A DNA stretch of 64,000 nt from positions 372,001 to 436,000 of the forward strand of contig NZ_CP036164.1 of NCBI RefSeq assembly GCF_004295485.1. The letters are read 5' to 3'. The notes under the pieces were generated by a model. The model worked only from the letters and a program-made list of their open reading frames with translations. It had not been told where the DNA came from and did no database searches. The position numbers and the translations under genes are program-made. Of this stretch, positions 57,529-64,000 are shown piece after piece. Each line of letters begins with the position of its first letter. The stretch's first letter is position 1. The DNA is from Janibacter limosus. GTDB taxonomy: Bacteria > Actinomycetota > Actinomycetes > Actinomycetales > Dermatophilaceae.

Positions 57529-57570
57529 GACGAAGGGCGGGACCTCCTCACGGGGGTCCCGCCCTTCGTC
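57529..57570. terminator. Hairpin terminator after rplY
   Basis: GACGAAGGGCGGGACC (57529-57544) pairs perfectly with GGTCCCGCCCTTCGTC (57555-57570), 16 bp. Serves rplY and the convergent hypothetical gene. Confidence 0.88.
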
Positions 57571-57582
57571 GGTTGGCTCGTG

Positions 57583-57996
57583 TCAGCGTCGGCGGAAGAA
57601 CCCTCCGTCGATGAGCCAGAGGATGGCGTCGAGGATCGGTGTCCGCCCATCACGGTTGTCCAGGAGACCCGGGCTGGTCGGCCCGGGTGTCGGCGTGCGG
57701 ATGAGGGCCCTGTCCCCGATGCCGTCGGCCACCTCAGTCACCTCGTCGAGCAGCAGGGCCGCCTGCGACGGGCTCGACTCCACCAGCTGTTCCGCGCGAT
57801 CCAGCCCGGCCCGGGCCTGAGCGAGTCGCTGGCGCAGAGCCTCGATGTCGTCCGGCGTCAGGTCGTTGTGGGGGTGGGTGTGCACGTTGTCGAGGCGGCG
57901 ACCGATGGTGGCCATGAGCATGCGCGCGTTGCGAGCCCGGATGTCGAACTCGTCTCGAGTGGGCGGGCTGGGACGAAGGTGCGAGCCAAGAGCCAT
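57583..57996 (-). CDS. Hypothetical protein
   Basis: A 137-residue protein of no recognised family. The N-terminal half is helical and polar with a probable coiled-coil stretch ([24 protein letters not shown]), and the C-terminus ends with a hydrophobic segment followed by arginines ([18 protein letters not shown]) that could attach to the membrane. A His-rich stretch (VHTHPHND) lies near 38-45. ATG at 57996; codon use is like neighbours, so it is probably a real gene. It is convergent with rplY and divergent from pth. Confidence 0.6.
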   Translation of the reverse strand: MALGSHLRPSPPTRDEFDIRARNARMLMATIGRRLDNVHTHPHNDLTPDDIEALRQRLAQARAGLDRAEQLVESSPSQAALLLDEVTEVADGIGDRALIRTPTPGPTSPGLLDNRDGRTPILDAILWLIDGGFFRRR

Positions 57997-58121
57997 GCTC
58001 TGAACATTGCCACGCGGACGATCATCTCGCAGAGCGGGCAGCGGTCGGCTGTGGACATCTGTGGACCGCGGCCACGGGAGGGGGAGGGACCTCCCTTCGT
58101 CATTGCCTAGAGTGGGGCCCC

Positions 58122-58712
58122 GTGAGTGATGACACCTGGCTCGTGGTCGGCCTCGGCAATCCCGGTCCGCAGTACGCCGGCAACCGGCACAACGTGGGCG
58201 CGATGGTCATCGACCACCTCGCCGAGCGAGCCGGAGCGCTCCTGCGGACCCACAAGGCCGGCGCCAGCGCCGAGTCCGTCCGGCTGGGGACGCCGCCCGG
58301 CACGCGGGCGATCATCGGGATCCCGCACTCGTACATGAACCTCTCGGGCGGCCCGACCAAGGGGCTCGCGAGCTTCTTCTCGGTCCCGCCCGAGCGCACG
58401 ATCGTCCTGCACGACGAGCTGGACATCCCCTTCGGCGAGGTGCGACTCAAGCTCGGCGGGGGCGAAGGGGGGCACAACGGCCTGCGCTCGATCTCCAGCT
58501 CCTTCGGGACCAAGGACTACCTGCGCGTGCGCATCGGCATCGGCCGTCCGCCCGGCCGCATGGACGCCGCGTCCTACGTGCTCAAGGACTTCTCGTCGAC
58601 GGAGCGCAAGGAGCTGCCCTTCCTCGTCGACGATGCCGCCGACGCCGTCGAGCTGCTCATCGAGCGGGGCCTGACGGACGCGCAGCAGGTCGTGCACGCA
58701 CCGCGTCCCTGA
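58122..58712 (+). CDS. pth: Peptidyl-tRNA hydrolase
   Basis: Pth releases tRNA from peptidyl-tRNAs that drop off the ribosome. The 196-residue enzyme starts [24 protein letters not shown] (catalytic His23), has SYMNLSGG, the [29 protein letters not shown] block with the catalytic Asp, and [18 protein letters not shown]. Length is standard. GTG at 58122. It is followed by two tiny minus-strand genes. Confidence 0.96.
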   Translation: MSDDTWLVVGLGNPGPQYAGNRHNVGAMVIDHLAERAGALLRTHKAGASAESVRLGTPPGTRAIIGIPHSYMNLSGGPTKGLASFFSVPPERTIVLHDELDIPFGEVRLKLGGGEGGHNGLRSISSSFGTKDYLRVRIGIGRPPGRMDAASYVLKDFSSTERKELPFLVDDAADAVELLIERGLTDAQQVVHAPRP

Positions 58713-58736
58713 GGTACCACTCCGGGACGACGCGGG

Positions 58737-58898
58737 TCAGAGTCCGGCGCCGCCGTTGTCGTTGCGGGTGCCGATCGTCTCGGCGGCGGCCCTGCCGTGA
58801 CCGTCGACGTCCGTCGCCGACATCGAGCCACCGCGCCTGCCGAGGACGCTGCCCAGTCCCGCGATGACGAGCACGATCCCGCCGATGATCCACCACAT
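58737..58898 (-). CDS. Small MWW membrane peptide, paralogue 1 (53 aa)
   Basis: A 53-residue product beginning MWWIIGGIVLVIAGLGSVLG, a single hydrophobic helix, followed by RRGGSM and a polar tail rich in Asn, Asp and Gly. GGAGGA lies 6 nt before the ATG. It shares the pattern MWW(I/L)(I/V)GG-x-GLG-x2-(L/I)GRRGG(S/A)M with a second peptide at 59048-59212. No family recognised. It lies downstream of the second copy and of pspA in the same direction, with a terminator between the two copies. Confidence 0.75.
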   Translation of the reverse strand: MWWIIGGIVLVIAGLGSVLGRRGGSMSATDVDGHGRAAAETIGTRNDNGGAGL

Positions 58899-58967
58899 GA
58901 TGTGTCCTCCCCCTCGGCGGAGTCTCCGCCATGGGTCGACCCTCCCAGAGATGCGGGCGGTAGGGAA

Positions 58968-59008
58968 CACCCCCTTCGCCGGGACGTTGATCCCGAGCGA
59001 AGGGGGTG
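58968..59008 (-). terminator. Terminator between the two MWW peptide genes
   Basis: CACCCCCTTCGC (58968-58979) pairs with GCGAAGGGGGTG (58997-59008), with an inner CGGGA/TCCCG. Both arms contain the CCCCCTTCG word in inverted orientation. Confidence 0.82.
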
Positions 59009-59047
59009 CTGTCCGGGGGCCTGACGAACCGGGAGCGCAGCGGTCGG

Positions 59048-59212
59048 TCAGTCCCTCCTGCTGCGGCGCAACCGAATGCGCTCGAGGACCTGCCGTTGGA
59101 ACTGCGCGCCCTTGTCGTTGTGGTCGAACCCGTCCATGGCCCCGCCGCGCCGGCCGATGATCGCACCAAGGCCGGACGCGGCGACGACGAATCCGCCGAC
59201 CAGCCACCACAT
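59048..59212 (-). CDS. Small MWW membrane peptide, paralogue 2 (54 aa)
   Basis: A 54-residue product beginning MWWLVGGFVVAASGLGAIIG, then RRGGAMDGF and a strongly basic C-terminus (RQVLERIRLRRSRRD). It is clearly related to the peptide at 58737-58898 in the helix and RRGG turn but has a different tail. It begins 10 nt after the pspA stop, so it is probably co-transcribed with pspA; a role as membrane partner of PspA is an inference. Too short to be caught by usual ORF cut-offs. Confidence 0.75.
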   Translation of the reverse strand: MWWLVGGFVVAASGLGAIIGRRGGAMDGFDHNDKGAQFQRQVLERIRLRRSRRD

Positions 59213-59222
59213 GGTGCGGCTC

Positions 59223-59939
59223 TCAGCCCTGGTTCTTCAGGGCTGCCAGACGGGCCTCGATCTCGGCGTCCTGGCTGTGGTCCTCGAGCTCGGCGAACTG
59301 GTCGTCGAGGGAGGCCGACTGCGCCTCGGCGCGACCCTGGACGAGGGCCTCCTGCTCGCGGATCTTCTGCTCGAAGCGACCCAGGTCGCTCGTGGGGTCC
59401 ATGACGTCGATGGAGCCGACGGCCTCCTGCACGCGGGACTGGGCCTCGGCGCTGCGGGCGCGGGCGACGAGCGCCGAGCGGCGCGACTTCAGGTCCTCCA
59501 GCTTGGTCTTCATCGAGACCAGGCCGGCCTTGAGCTGCTCCACCTGCGCGTTCTGCGCCGTGATGGCCGGCTCGGCCGTCTTGGCCTCGTCCTCGTGCTG
59601 GATCTGTCGACCGAGCGCGACCTTGGCGAGGTTAGTGAACTTGTCGGCGCCGGCGGTGTCCCCGGCAGCACTGAGCTCGCCGGCCTTCTTGGCGGCGGCC
59701 GCAGCCTTGTTGCCCCACTCCCTCGCTGCGTCCTGGTCGCTCTTGAGGTCGCCCTCGGCCATCCGCACGTGCGCGATCGTCTGGGCCACGGCCTCCTCGG
59801 CCTCGGCGATCGAGTTGGTGTAGTCCCGCACGAGCTGGTCGAGCATCTTCTCGGGGTCCTCGGCGCGGTCGAGGAGGCTGTTGATGTTGGCCTTGGCCAG
59901 CTGGCTGACACGGCCGATGATCGTCTGCTTCTTGGTCAT
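59223..59939 (-). CDS. pspA: PspA/IM30 family membrane-protecting protein
   Basis: A 238-residue protein made almost wholly of coiled-coil helices, as in the ESCRT-III-like PspA/Vipp1 family that coats and repairs the inner membrane. The N-terminal amphipathic segment (RVSQLAKANINSLLDRAEDPEKML) and the LVRDYTNSIAEAEEAVAQTI block match family helices. ATG at 59939. It lies between a TPM-domain protein upstream and a small membrane peptide downstream, all on the same strand, forming a likely membrane-stress operon. Confidence 0.92.
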   Translation of the reverse strand: MTKKQTIIGRVSQLAKANINSLLDRAEDPEKMLDQLVRDYTNSIAEAEEAVAQTIAHVRMAEGDLKSDQDAAREWGNKAAAAAKKAGELSAAGDTAGADKFTNLAKVALGRQIQHEDEAKTAEPAITAQNAQVEQLKAGLVSMKTKLEDLKSRRSALVARARSAEAQSRVQEAVGSIDVMDPTSDLGRFEQKIREQEALVQGRAEAQSASLDDQFAELEDHSQDAEIEARLAALKNQG

Positions 59940-60042
59940 GATGCGTTCCTCCTGGCGGTGGGACCGCCGGTCGTGGTGCGTGTGGATGAGTTCGCCTGCG
60001 GGTCAGGTCTCGGAGTGCGTCGGACGGCAGAAGGGAGTTGGC

Positions 60043-62088
60043 TCAGAAGCGGCCACCCCCACCGAAGCCGCCTCCGCCACCTCCACCGCCGCCGAAGCCG
60101 CCACCCCCGCCGCCGAAGCCGCCAGAGGAGCCGCCCCAGCCGCCACCCCGACCGCCGAAGCCGCCGGAGAGGATGCCGCCGAGGACGAGGGAGCCGATGT
60201 CGATGCCGTTGTTGCGACCGCCACCGATGCCACCGCCGAAGCCGTGGAAGTCGTCGGAGCCGGAGTTGATGGAGGCGACGACCCGCTCGACGAGCACCTC
60301 GGCCTGGGTGAGGTGCTCCGACGCCTTGTCGAGGTCCTGGGTGCGCTCGCTGTGCGCGGCAGCCAGCAGGCGCGAGGCCTCGCGGATCTGGGTGCGTGGC
60401 TGCGTCCCGACCATCCCGCGGACGGTGTCGATCTGGCGCTCGACCGTGACGATGCGCGTGCGCACGTTTTCGTACCGGCGGTCGAACTTCTCGGTCCGCT
60501 GAGCGGTCCGGTCCGCGTCCTTGCGGTACCGCTCCAGGGCGGTGTCGAGGTAGTGCTCCGCGCGCTCGAGCCCGGCGAGCGCGCCGAGCACGTCGCCGCC
60601 GGAGCGGGCCCGGGTGCCCACCTCGACCGCCTTCTGCGCCTCGCCGACCGCGGAGACGGTCATCTGGTCGTTGGCCTGCAGGCGCTTGGCGTCGACGAGG
60701 TCGGAGGAGATGGAGGCCAAGGCGGTGTCGAGCGAGGCGGTGGCGTCGTCGAGCACCGCTCGGGCGGAGATGACCATCTCGAGCCGGGCGTCGGCCTGGC
60801 CCAGGGCGTCCTCGGCGGCCCGTGCGGCGGACACTGCCGAAGGGCGGTCCCCGGCGTCGACGTGCTGCTCACCGGTGGTGACGAAGCCGCGTGCCGACTC
60901 GATGAGGCGGGGTGCCTGCTGCATGTGGTCGTTGAGGGTCGTCAGGGACTCGCGGGGGTGGGTCGCAGACAGGCCGGCCAGCTCCTGCGTGGCGACGGGG
61001 ATGCGCGACTCGACCTCGGAGATGCGGGTGCGCAAGGACGCGAGGAACTGGGGGACATTGGCCTCGAGGTCGCGCAGCTGGGTGAACTCCGCCTCCTGGG
61101 CGTCCAGCTCGGCGTCGGCGGCGCTGGTCAGGTCGAGGACCTGGGCGAGCCGGGCCCGCTCCTCGGGCTCGTCGAGCCGGCCGGCGCCGCGGGCGATGTC
61201 GAGCTCCTGCTGGATCCGGAAGGCGTCGGCGGCGCGACCGCGAGCCTCCTCGAGCGCGGCCGTGAACTGCAGGGTGGCCTGCTCGCCGAACTGTGCCTGG
61301 GCGAAGGAGAGCTCCTGCGTCGAGGAGCGGATCGCGTTGTCGAGGTCGACGAGGGCGGTCGCGACCTCCTGGCGCAGCTGGTCGGTGCTCTTGCTCGACA
61401 TGACGGGAGCCGGCTGGTCGATCGGGGGCGGCGTCTGGGCGGACGTCTGTCGACGGGTGATGGACCTGATGACCCGGCCGATGATCGGGAGGATGAAGAC
61501 CGCGATGAAGAAGAGCGAGAAGGGGGAGAAGAAGGAGAAGATCCCGCCACCGCTGCTGCCACCGCTGCTGCCGTCGTTGCTGCTGTCGCTGGCGGGGTCG
61601 TCGACCTGCCGCTGCAGGCCGGTGACGGCGGCCGAGACCGCGCCGGCCCAGTCGTCGTCGCCGAGTGCCGGCTCGACGTCGCGGGACTGGACCCTCGTCA
61701 CGTCGGCCCTGCCGAGCCCGGAGTCGGCCGTGGTCCACATGCCATAGGAGCGGTCCTGGACCGCCACCGCGAGCAGCACGTCGTTGCCACCCATGCCGGA
61801 CGTCTCGAAGGTCTGCTGGGTCCACTCGGCCCCCGACTGCCCGTCGAAGGAGTCGACGTAGACGACGAAGAGCTGCAGGTCGGCGTCCGTGCGCAGACCG
61901 TCGATCTCGGACTGGAGCACGCTGGTGTCCCCGAGGACGCCCGCGCGGTCGGTGATGTCACCGGAGACGCTGAAGGGGGCGTCGGCCGGGAGCGCCGTGG
62001 CGGGGGCGGCCGCCCACAGGACGGCGAAGACCGCTACGAGGGCTGCGAGCAGGCTCGCTGCCCGGTGCGTCCGACTGGTCCCTGTCAC
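60043..62088 (-). CDS. TPM-domain membrane protein with coiled coil and Gly-rich tail
   Basis: A 681-residue exported protein. A signal peptide (about 1-33), then a TPM (YgcG/MOLO1-like) domain (about 45-160; ITDRAGVLGDTSVLQSEIDGL ... DVLLAVAVQDRSYGMWTT), a transmembrane helix (about 185-205), a long helical/coiled-coil region (about 230-600), and a glycine-rich tail (about 625-681) made of GG and FGG runs. GTG at 62088 is preferred because the signal peptide follows directly; the longer frame adds residues without structure. It lies upstream of pspA on the same strand. Confidence 0.85.
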   Translation of the reverse strand: MTGTSRTHRAASLLAALVAVFAVLWAAAPATALPADAPFSVSGDITDRAGVLGDTSVLQSEIDGLRTDADLQLFVVYVDSFDGQSGAEWTQQTFETSGMGGNDVLLAVAVQDRSYGMWTTADSGLGRADVTRVQSRDVEPALGDDDWAGAVSAAVTGLQRQVDDPASDSSNDGSSGGSSGGGIFSFFSPFSLFFIAVFILPIIGRVIRSITRRQTSAQTPPPIDQPAPVMSSKSTDQLRQEVATALVDLDNAIRSSTQELSFAQAQFGEQATLQFTAALEEARGRAADAFRIQQELDIARGAGRLDEPEERARLAQVLDLTSAADAELDAQEAEFTQLRDLEANVPQFLASLRTRISEVESRIPVATQELAGLSATHPRESLTTLNDHMQQAPRLIESARGFVTTGEQHVDAGDRPSAVSAARAAEDALGQADARLEMVISARAVLDDATASLDTALASISSDLVDAKRLQANDQMTVSAVGEAQKAVEVGTRARSGGDVLGALAGLERAEHYLDTALERYRKDADRTAQRTEKFDRRYENVRTRIVTVERQIDTVRGMVGTQPRTQIREASRLLAAAHSERTQDLDKASEHLTQAEVLVERVVASINSGSDDFHGFGGGIGGGRNNGIDIGSLVLGGILSGGFGGRGGGWGGSSGGFGGGGGGFGGGGGGGGGFGGGGRF

Positions 62089-62204
62089 GTGGCCCCCTGG
62101 TCCGTGTCGCTCCCGCCGCGGGTGGCGGTACTGAGTCGTACGTTGCCACACGCAGGCCTGCCGTGGCAGGGCTGTCGGTGGGATGCGGCAGAATCGGGAG
62201 AAGA

Positions 62205-64000
62205 ATGACTTCCTCACTCGCCCCGCTCATGAGCGCGATCGCCGGCCTGCCCGGACTCGCGGACATCCCCCGACACCGCGCCTCGAGCGATCAGGTGGAC
62301 ATCGTCGCCCCGACCGGGCTGCGAGCGCCGACCGTCGCCCTCATCGGCGGCGACGTCCCCTCTGACGCGCCGCGCCTGGTGATCACCTCGACCGCCCGCG
62401 AGGCCGACGACATGGCCGCCGCGCTCACGGAGCTCGTCGGGCCGGACCTCGTCGCGACCTTCCCCAGCTGGGAGACCCTGCCGCACGAGCGGCTGAGCCC
62501 CCGCAGCGACACGGTCGGTCGCCGGCTGGCCGTGCTGCGCCGGCTGCGTCACCCCGACGCCACGGGTGAGGGGCACGGGCGACCCGGCTATGTCATCGCC
62601 TCCGTCCGCGCGGTCCTCCAGCCGATCGCCAAGGGCCTGGCCGACCTCGAGCCGGTGCGCCTGCGGGTCGGGGACGAGCGGGCACTGCCCGAGGTCACCG
62701 CGGCACTCGCCGCCGCTGCCTATGTGCGCACCGACCTCGTCGAGCGGCGCGGTGAGTTCGCCGTGCGCGGCGGCATCCTCGACGTCTTCCCGCCCACCGA
62801 CGAGTCCCCGGTCCGCGTCGAGTTCTTCGGCGACACCGTCGACGAGATCCGATGCTTCAAGGTGGCCGACCAGCGCAGCTCCGAGACGGCGCAGGAGCTG
62901 TGGGCGCCGCCGTGCCGCGAGATCCTCCTGACCGACGCGGTGCGCGAGCGGGCCGCGACCGTCGCGCAGGAGCTGCCCGGGGTCGCCGACATGCTGCTCA
63001 AGGTCGCCGAGGGCATCGCCGTCGAGGGCATGGAGTCCCTCGGCCCGGTCCTCGTCGACGGCATGGAGTCGATCCTCGACGTGCTGCCGAAGGGAGCGGG
63101 CGTCGTCCTCCTCGACCCGGAGCGGGTCCGCGCTCGCGCCCACGACCTCGTCTCGACGAGCGAGGAGTTCCTCCAGGCGAGCTGGGCCAATGCCGCGGCC
63201 GGCAATGCCGTCCCGGTCGACCTCGAGGGCGTCCTCGGGACCGCGTCCCACTGGACCCTGGCGCAGGCCCGCGAGCACGCGCTCGACCTCGACCTGCCGT
63301 GGTGGACGGTCACCCCCTTCGCCGTCGACGACGAGCTGGCCGCGATCGCGGCCGACATGGACGACCGCGTCGACCACGACAACGTCGGGCTGCGCGTGCC
63401 GGCGCAGGAGCCGCCGCACTTCCGGGGCAACACCGAGTCGGCCGTCGCCCAGCTCGCCGAGTGGAGCGGCGCGGGGTGGCGCGTGCTCGTGGCCACCGAC
63501 GGCGCCGGCCTCGTCGCGCGCGTCGCCGAGGTCCTCGGCGAGGCCGACGTCGCCACCCGCACGACCGGACCCGACGACCAGGTGGAGCTCTCCGACGGGG
63601 TCGTGACGCTGGTGCGGGCCAGCCTCGGTACCGGCTTCGTCGCCGAGGAGCAGCGCCTGGCCGTCATCACGGAGGCCGACCTGCTCGGCTCCAGCGGCAC
63701 GGGAGCCACGACGCGCGACATGCGACGGATGCCGTCGCGTCGCCGAAAGCAGGTCGACCCGCTCCAGCTGCGCCCGGGCGACCACGTCGTCCACGAGCAG
63801 CACGGTGTCGGGTCCTTCGTCGAGATGATCCAGCGGACCGTCCAGGGCGCGACCCGCGAGTACCTCGTCATCGAGTACGCGCCCTCGCGTCGCGGGCACC
63901 CCGGTGACCGGCTCTTCGTCCCGACCGACCAGCTCGACCAGGTCACCCGCTACGTCGGCGGGGACGCGCCGCCGCTCAACAAGATGGGCGGGGGCGACTG
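62205..64000 (+). CDS. mfd: Transcription-repair coupling factor, N-terminal part
   Basis: Mfd removes RNA polymerase stalled at DNA lesions and recruits UvrABC. The frame runs off the right edge (about 598 residues seen). It has the UvrB-homology domain 1 (SWETLPHERLSPRSDTVGRRLAVLRRL; ERRGEFAVRGGILDVFPP; VRVEFFGDTVDEIRCF) and begins the RNA-polymerase-interacting domain (LRPGDHVVHEQHGVGSF). The helicase motifs lie beyond the window. ATG at 62205 has GGGAGAAG just ahead; ATG at 62229 is the alternative. It is divergent from the TPM gene. Confidence 0.95.
   Translation, partial: MTSSLAPLMSAIAGLPGLADIPRHRASSDQVDIVAPTGLRAPTVALIGGDVPSDAPRLVITSTAREADDMAAALTELVGPDLVATFPSWETLPHERLSPRSDTVGRRLAVLRRLRHPDATGEGHGRPGYVIASVRAVLQPIAKGLADLEPVRLRVGDERALPEVTAALAAAAYVRTDLVERRGEFAVRGGILDVFPPTDESPVRVEFFGDTVDEIRCFKVADQRSSETAQELWAPPCREILLTDAVRERAATVAQELPGVADMLLKVAEGIAVEGMESLGPVLVDGMESILDVLPKGAGVVLLDPERVRARAHDLVSTSEEFLQASWANAAAGNAVPVDLEGVLGTASHWTLAQAREHALDLDLPWWTVTPFAVDDELAAIAADMDDRVDHDNVGLRVPAQEPPHFRGNTESAVAQLAEWSGAGWRVLVATDGAGLVARVAEVLGEADVATRTTGPDDQVELSDGVVTLVRASLGTGFVAEEQRLAVITEADLLGSSGTGATTRDMRRMPSRRRKQVDPLQLRPGDHVVHEQHGVGSFVEMIQRTVQGATREYLVIEYAPSRRGHPGDRLFVPTDQLDQVTRYVGGDAPPLNKMGGGD

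Noticed and set aside
60038..60502. Pro/Lys-rich open frame on the plus strand
   Set aside because: It is the complement of the Gly-rich tail of the TPM protein, whose signal peptide, domain and helix are all on the minus strand.

Overview
This window comes from a high-GC Gram-positive bacterium, almost certainly an actinomycete. The evidence is the strong G/C bias at third codon positions, many GTG starts, routine 4-nt (GTGA/ATGA) or 1-nt (TGATG) stop/start overlaps, a B. subtilis/actinobacterial-type sdhCAB, an rpfB gene, the actinobacteria-specific small ribosomal protein bS22, and blocks of gene order remembered from Mycobacterium (proC - HTH - bS22 - epimerase - acyltransferase - glutaredoxin - hemACDB; metG - tatD - rpfB - rsmA - ispE; glmU - prs - rplY - pth - mfd). 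The GlcNAc and fructose PTS loci, tamR/tam and the gene style fit Micrococcales, perhaps Intrasporangiaceae. That placement is inference; no 16S is present.

Layout. 1-3.4 kb: end of a lipid-kinase-like gene, a proline-dehydrogenase-like gene, proC and two GNAT acetyltransferases. 3.5-8.9 kb: RCK/TrkA protein, acuC, a small excisionase-type HTH protein, bS22, an NAD-dependent epimerase and a PlsC-type acyltransferase with a histone-H1-like tail. 8.9-16.9 kb: haem synthesis from glutamyl-tRNA to uroporphyrinogen III (glutaredoxin, rex, hemA, hemC, SUMT-hemD fusion, hemB, a MarR regulator, a tandem dyad array, hemL). 16.9-17.35 kb: the only gene-free stretch above 300 bp, filled with palindromic repeats. 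17.3-24.9 kb: methyltransferase-fold protein, sdhCAB, lipoprotein, CPBP protease, a small membrane protein facing a TetR gene, DUF4126. 25-33 kb: metG, tatD, rpfB, rsmA, ispE, ABC-F ATPase. 33-38.3 kb: tamR/tam, VOC protein, TetR, a tRNA-like gene, two paralogous membrane-anchored propeller-like proteins. 38.3-41.2 kb: CDF-like transporter, stand-alone TOPRIM protein, histidine phosphatase, proline iminopeptidase. 41.2-52.2 kb: a sugar-phosphotransferase region: a divergent GlcNAc PTS locus around a GntR regulator, then a fru operon, HPr and Enzyme I. 52.3-64 kb: glmU, prs, CGNR protein, EamA transporter, rplY, pth, two tiny paralogous membrane peptides, pspA, a TPM-domain protein, and the start of mfd.

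How the genes work together. Most are housekeeping: haem for respiration under redox control by Rex (a clear operator overlaps the rex promoter), the succinate dehydrogenase that uses part of that haem, import and catabolism of GlcNAc and fructose through one HPr/EI pair, and recycling of GlcNAc phosphates toward the wall (NagA, SIS deaminase, GlmU).

The most unusual signals lie between genes. (i) Three copies of a ~90-105 nt hairpin element keep an inner core and a one-sided ACTCAA-like bulge, while their long outer stems differ in sequence yet still pair. (ii) The 9-mer CCCCCTTCG occurs at least 25 times on the two strands, inside terminators as inverted pairs and singly inside genes, an architecture like that of DNA uptake sequences. 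(iii) An eight-copy array of dyads spaced exactly 20 or 31 bp sits between a MarR gene and hemL, and its core recurs as a perfect palindrome upstream of the fru operon. (iv) Two copies of a 20-bp palindrome each supply the last codons (Ala-Leu-Pro-stop) of unrelated genes.
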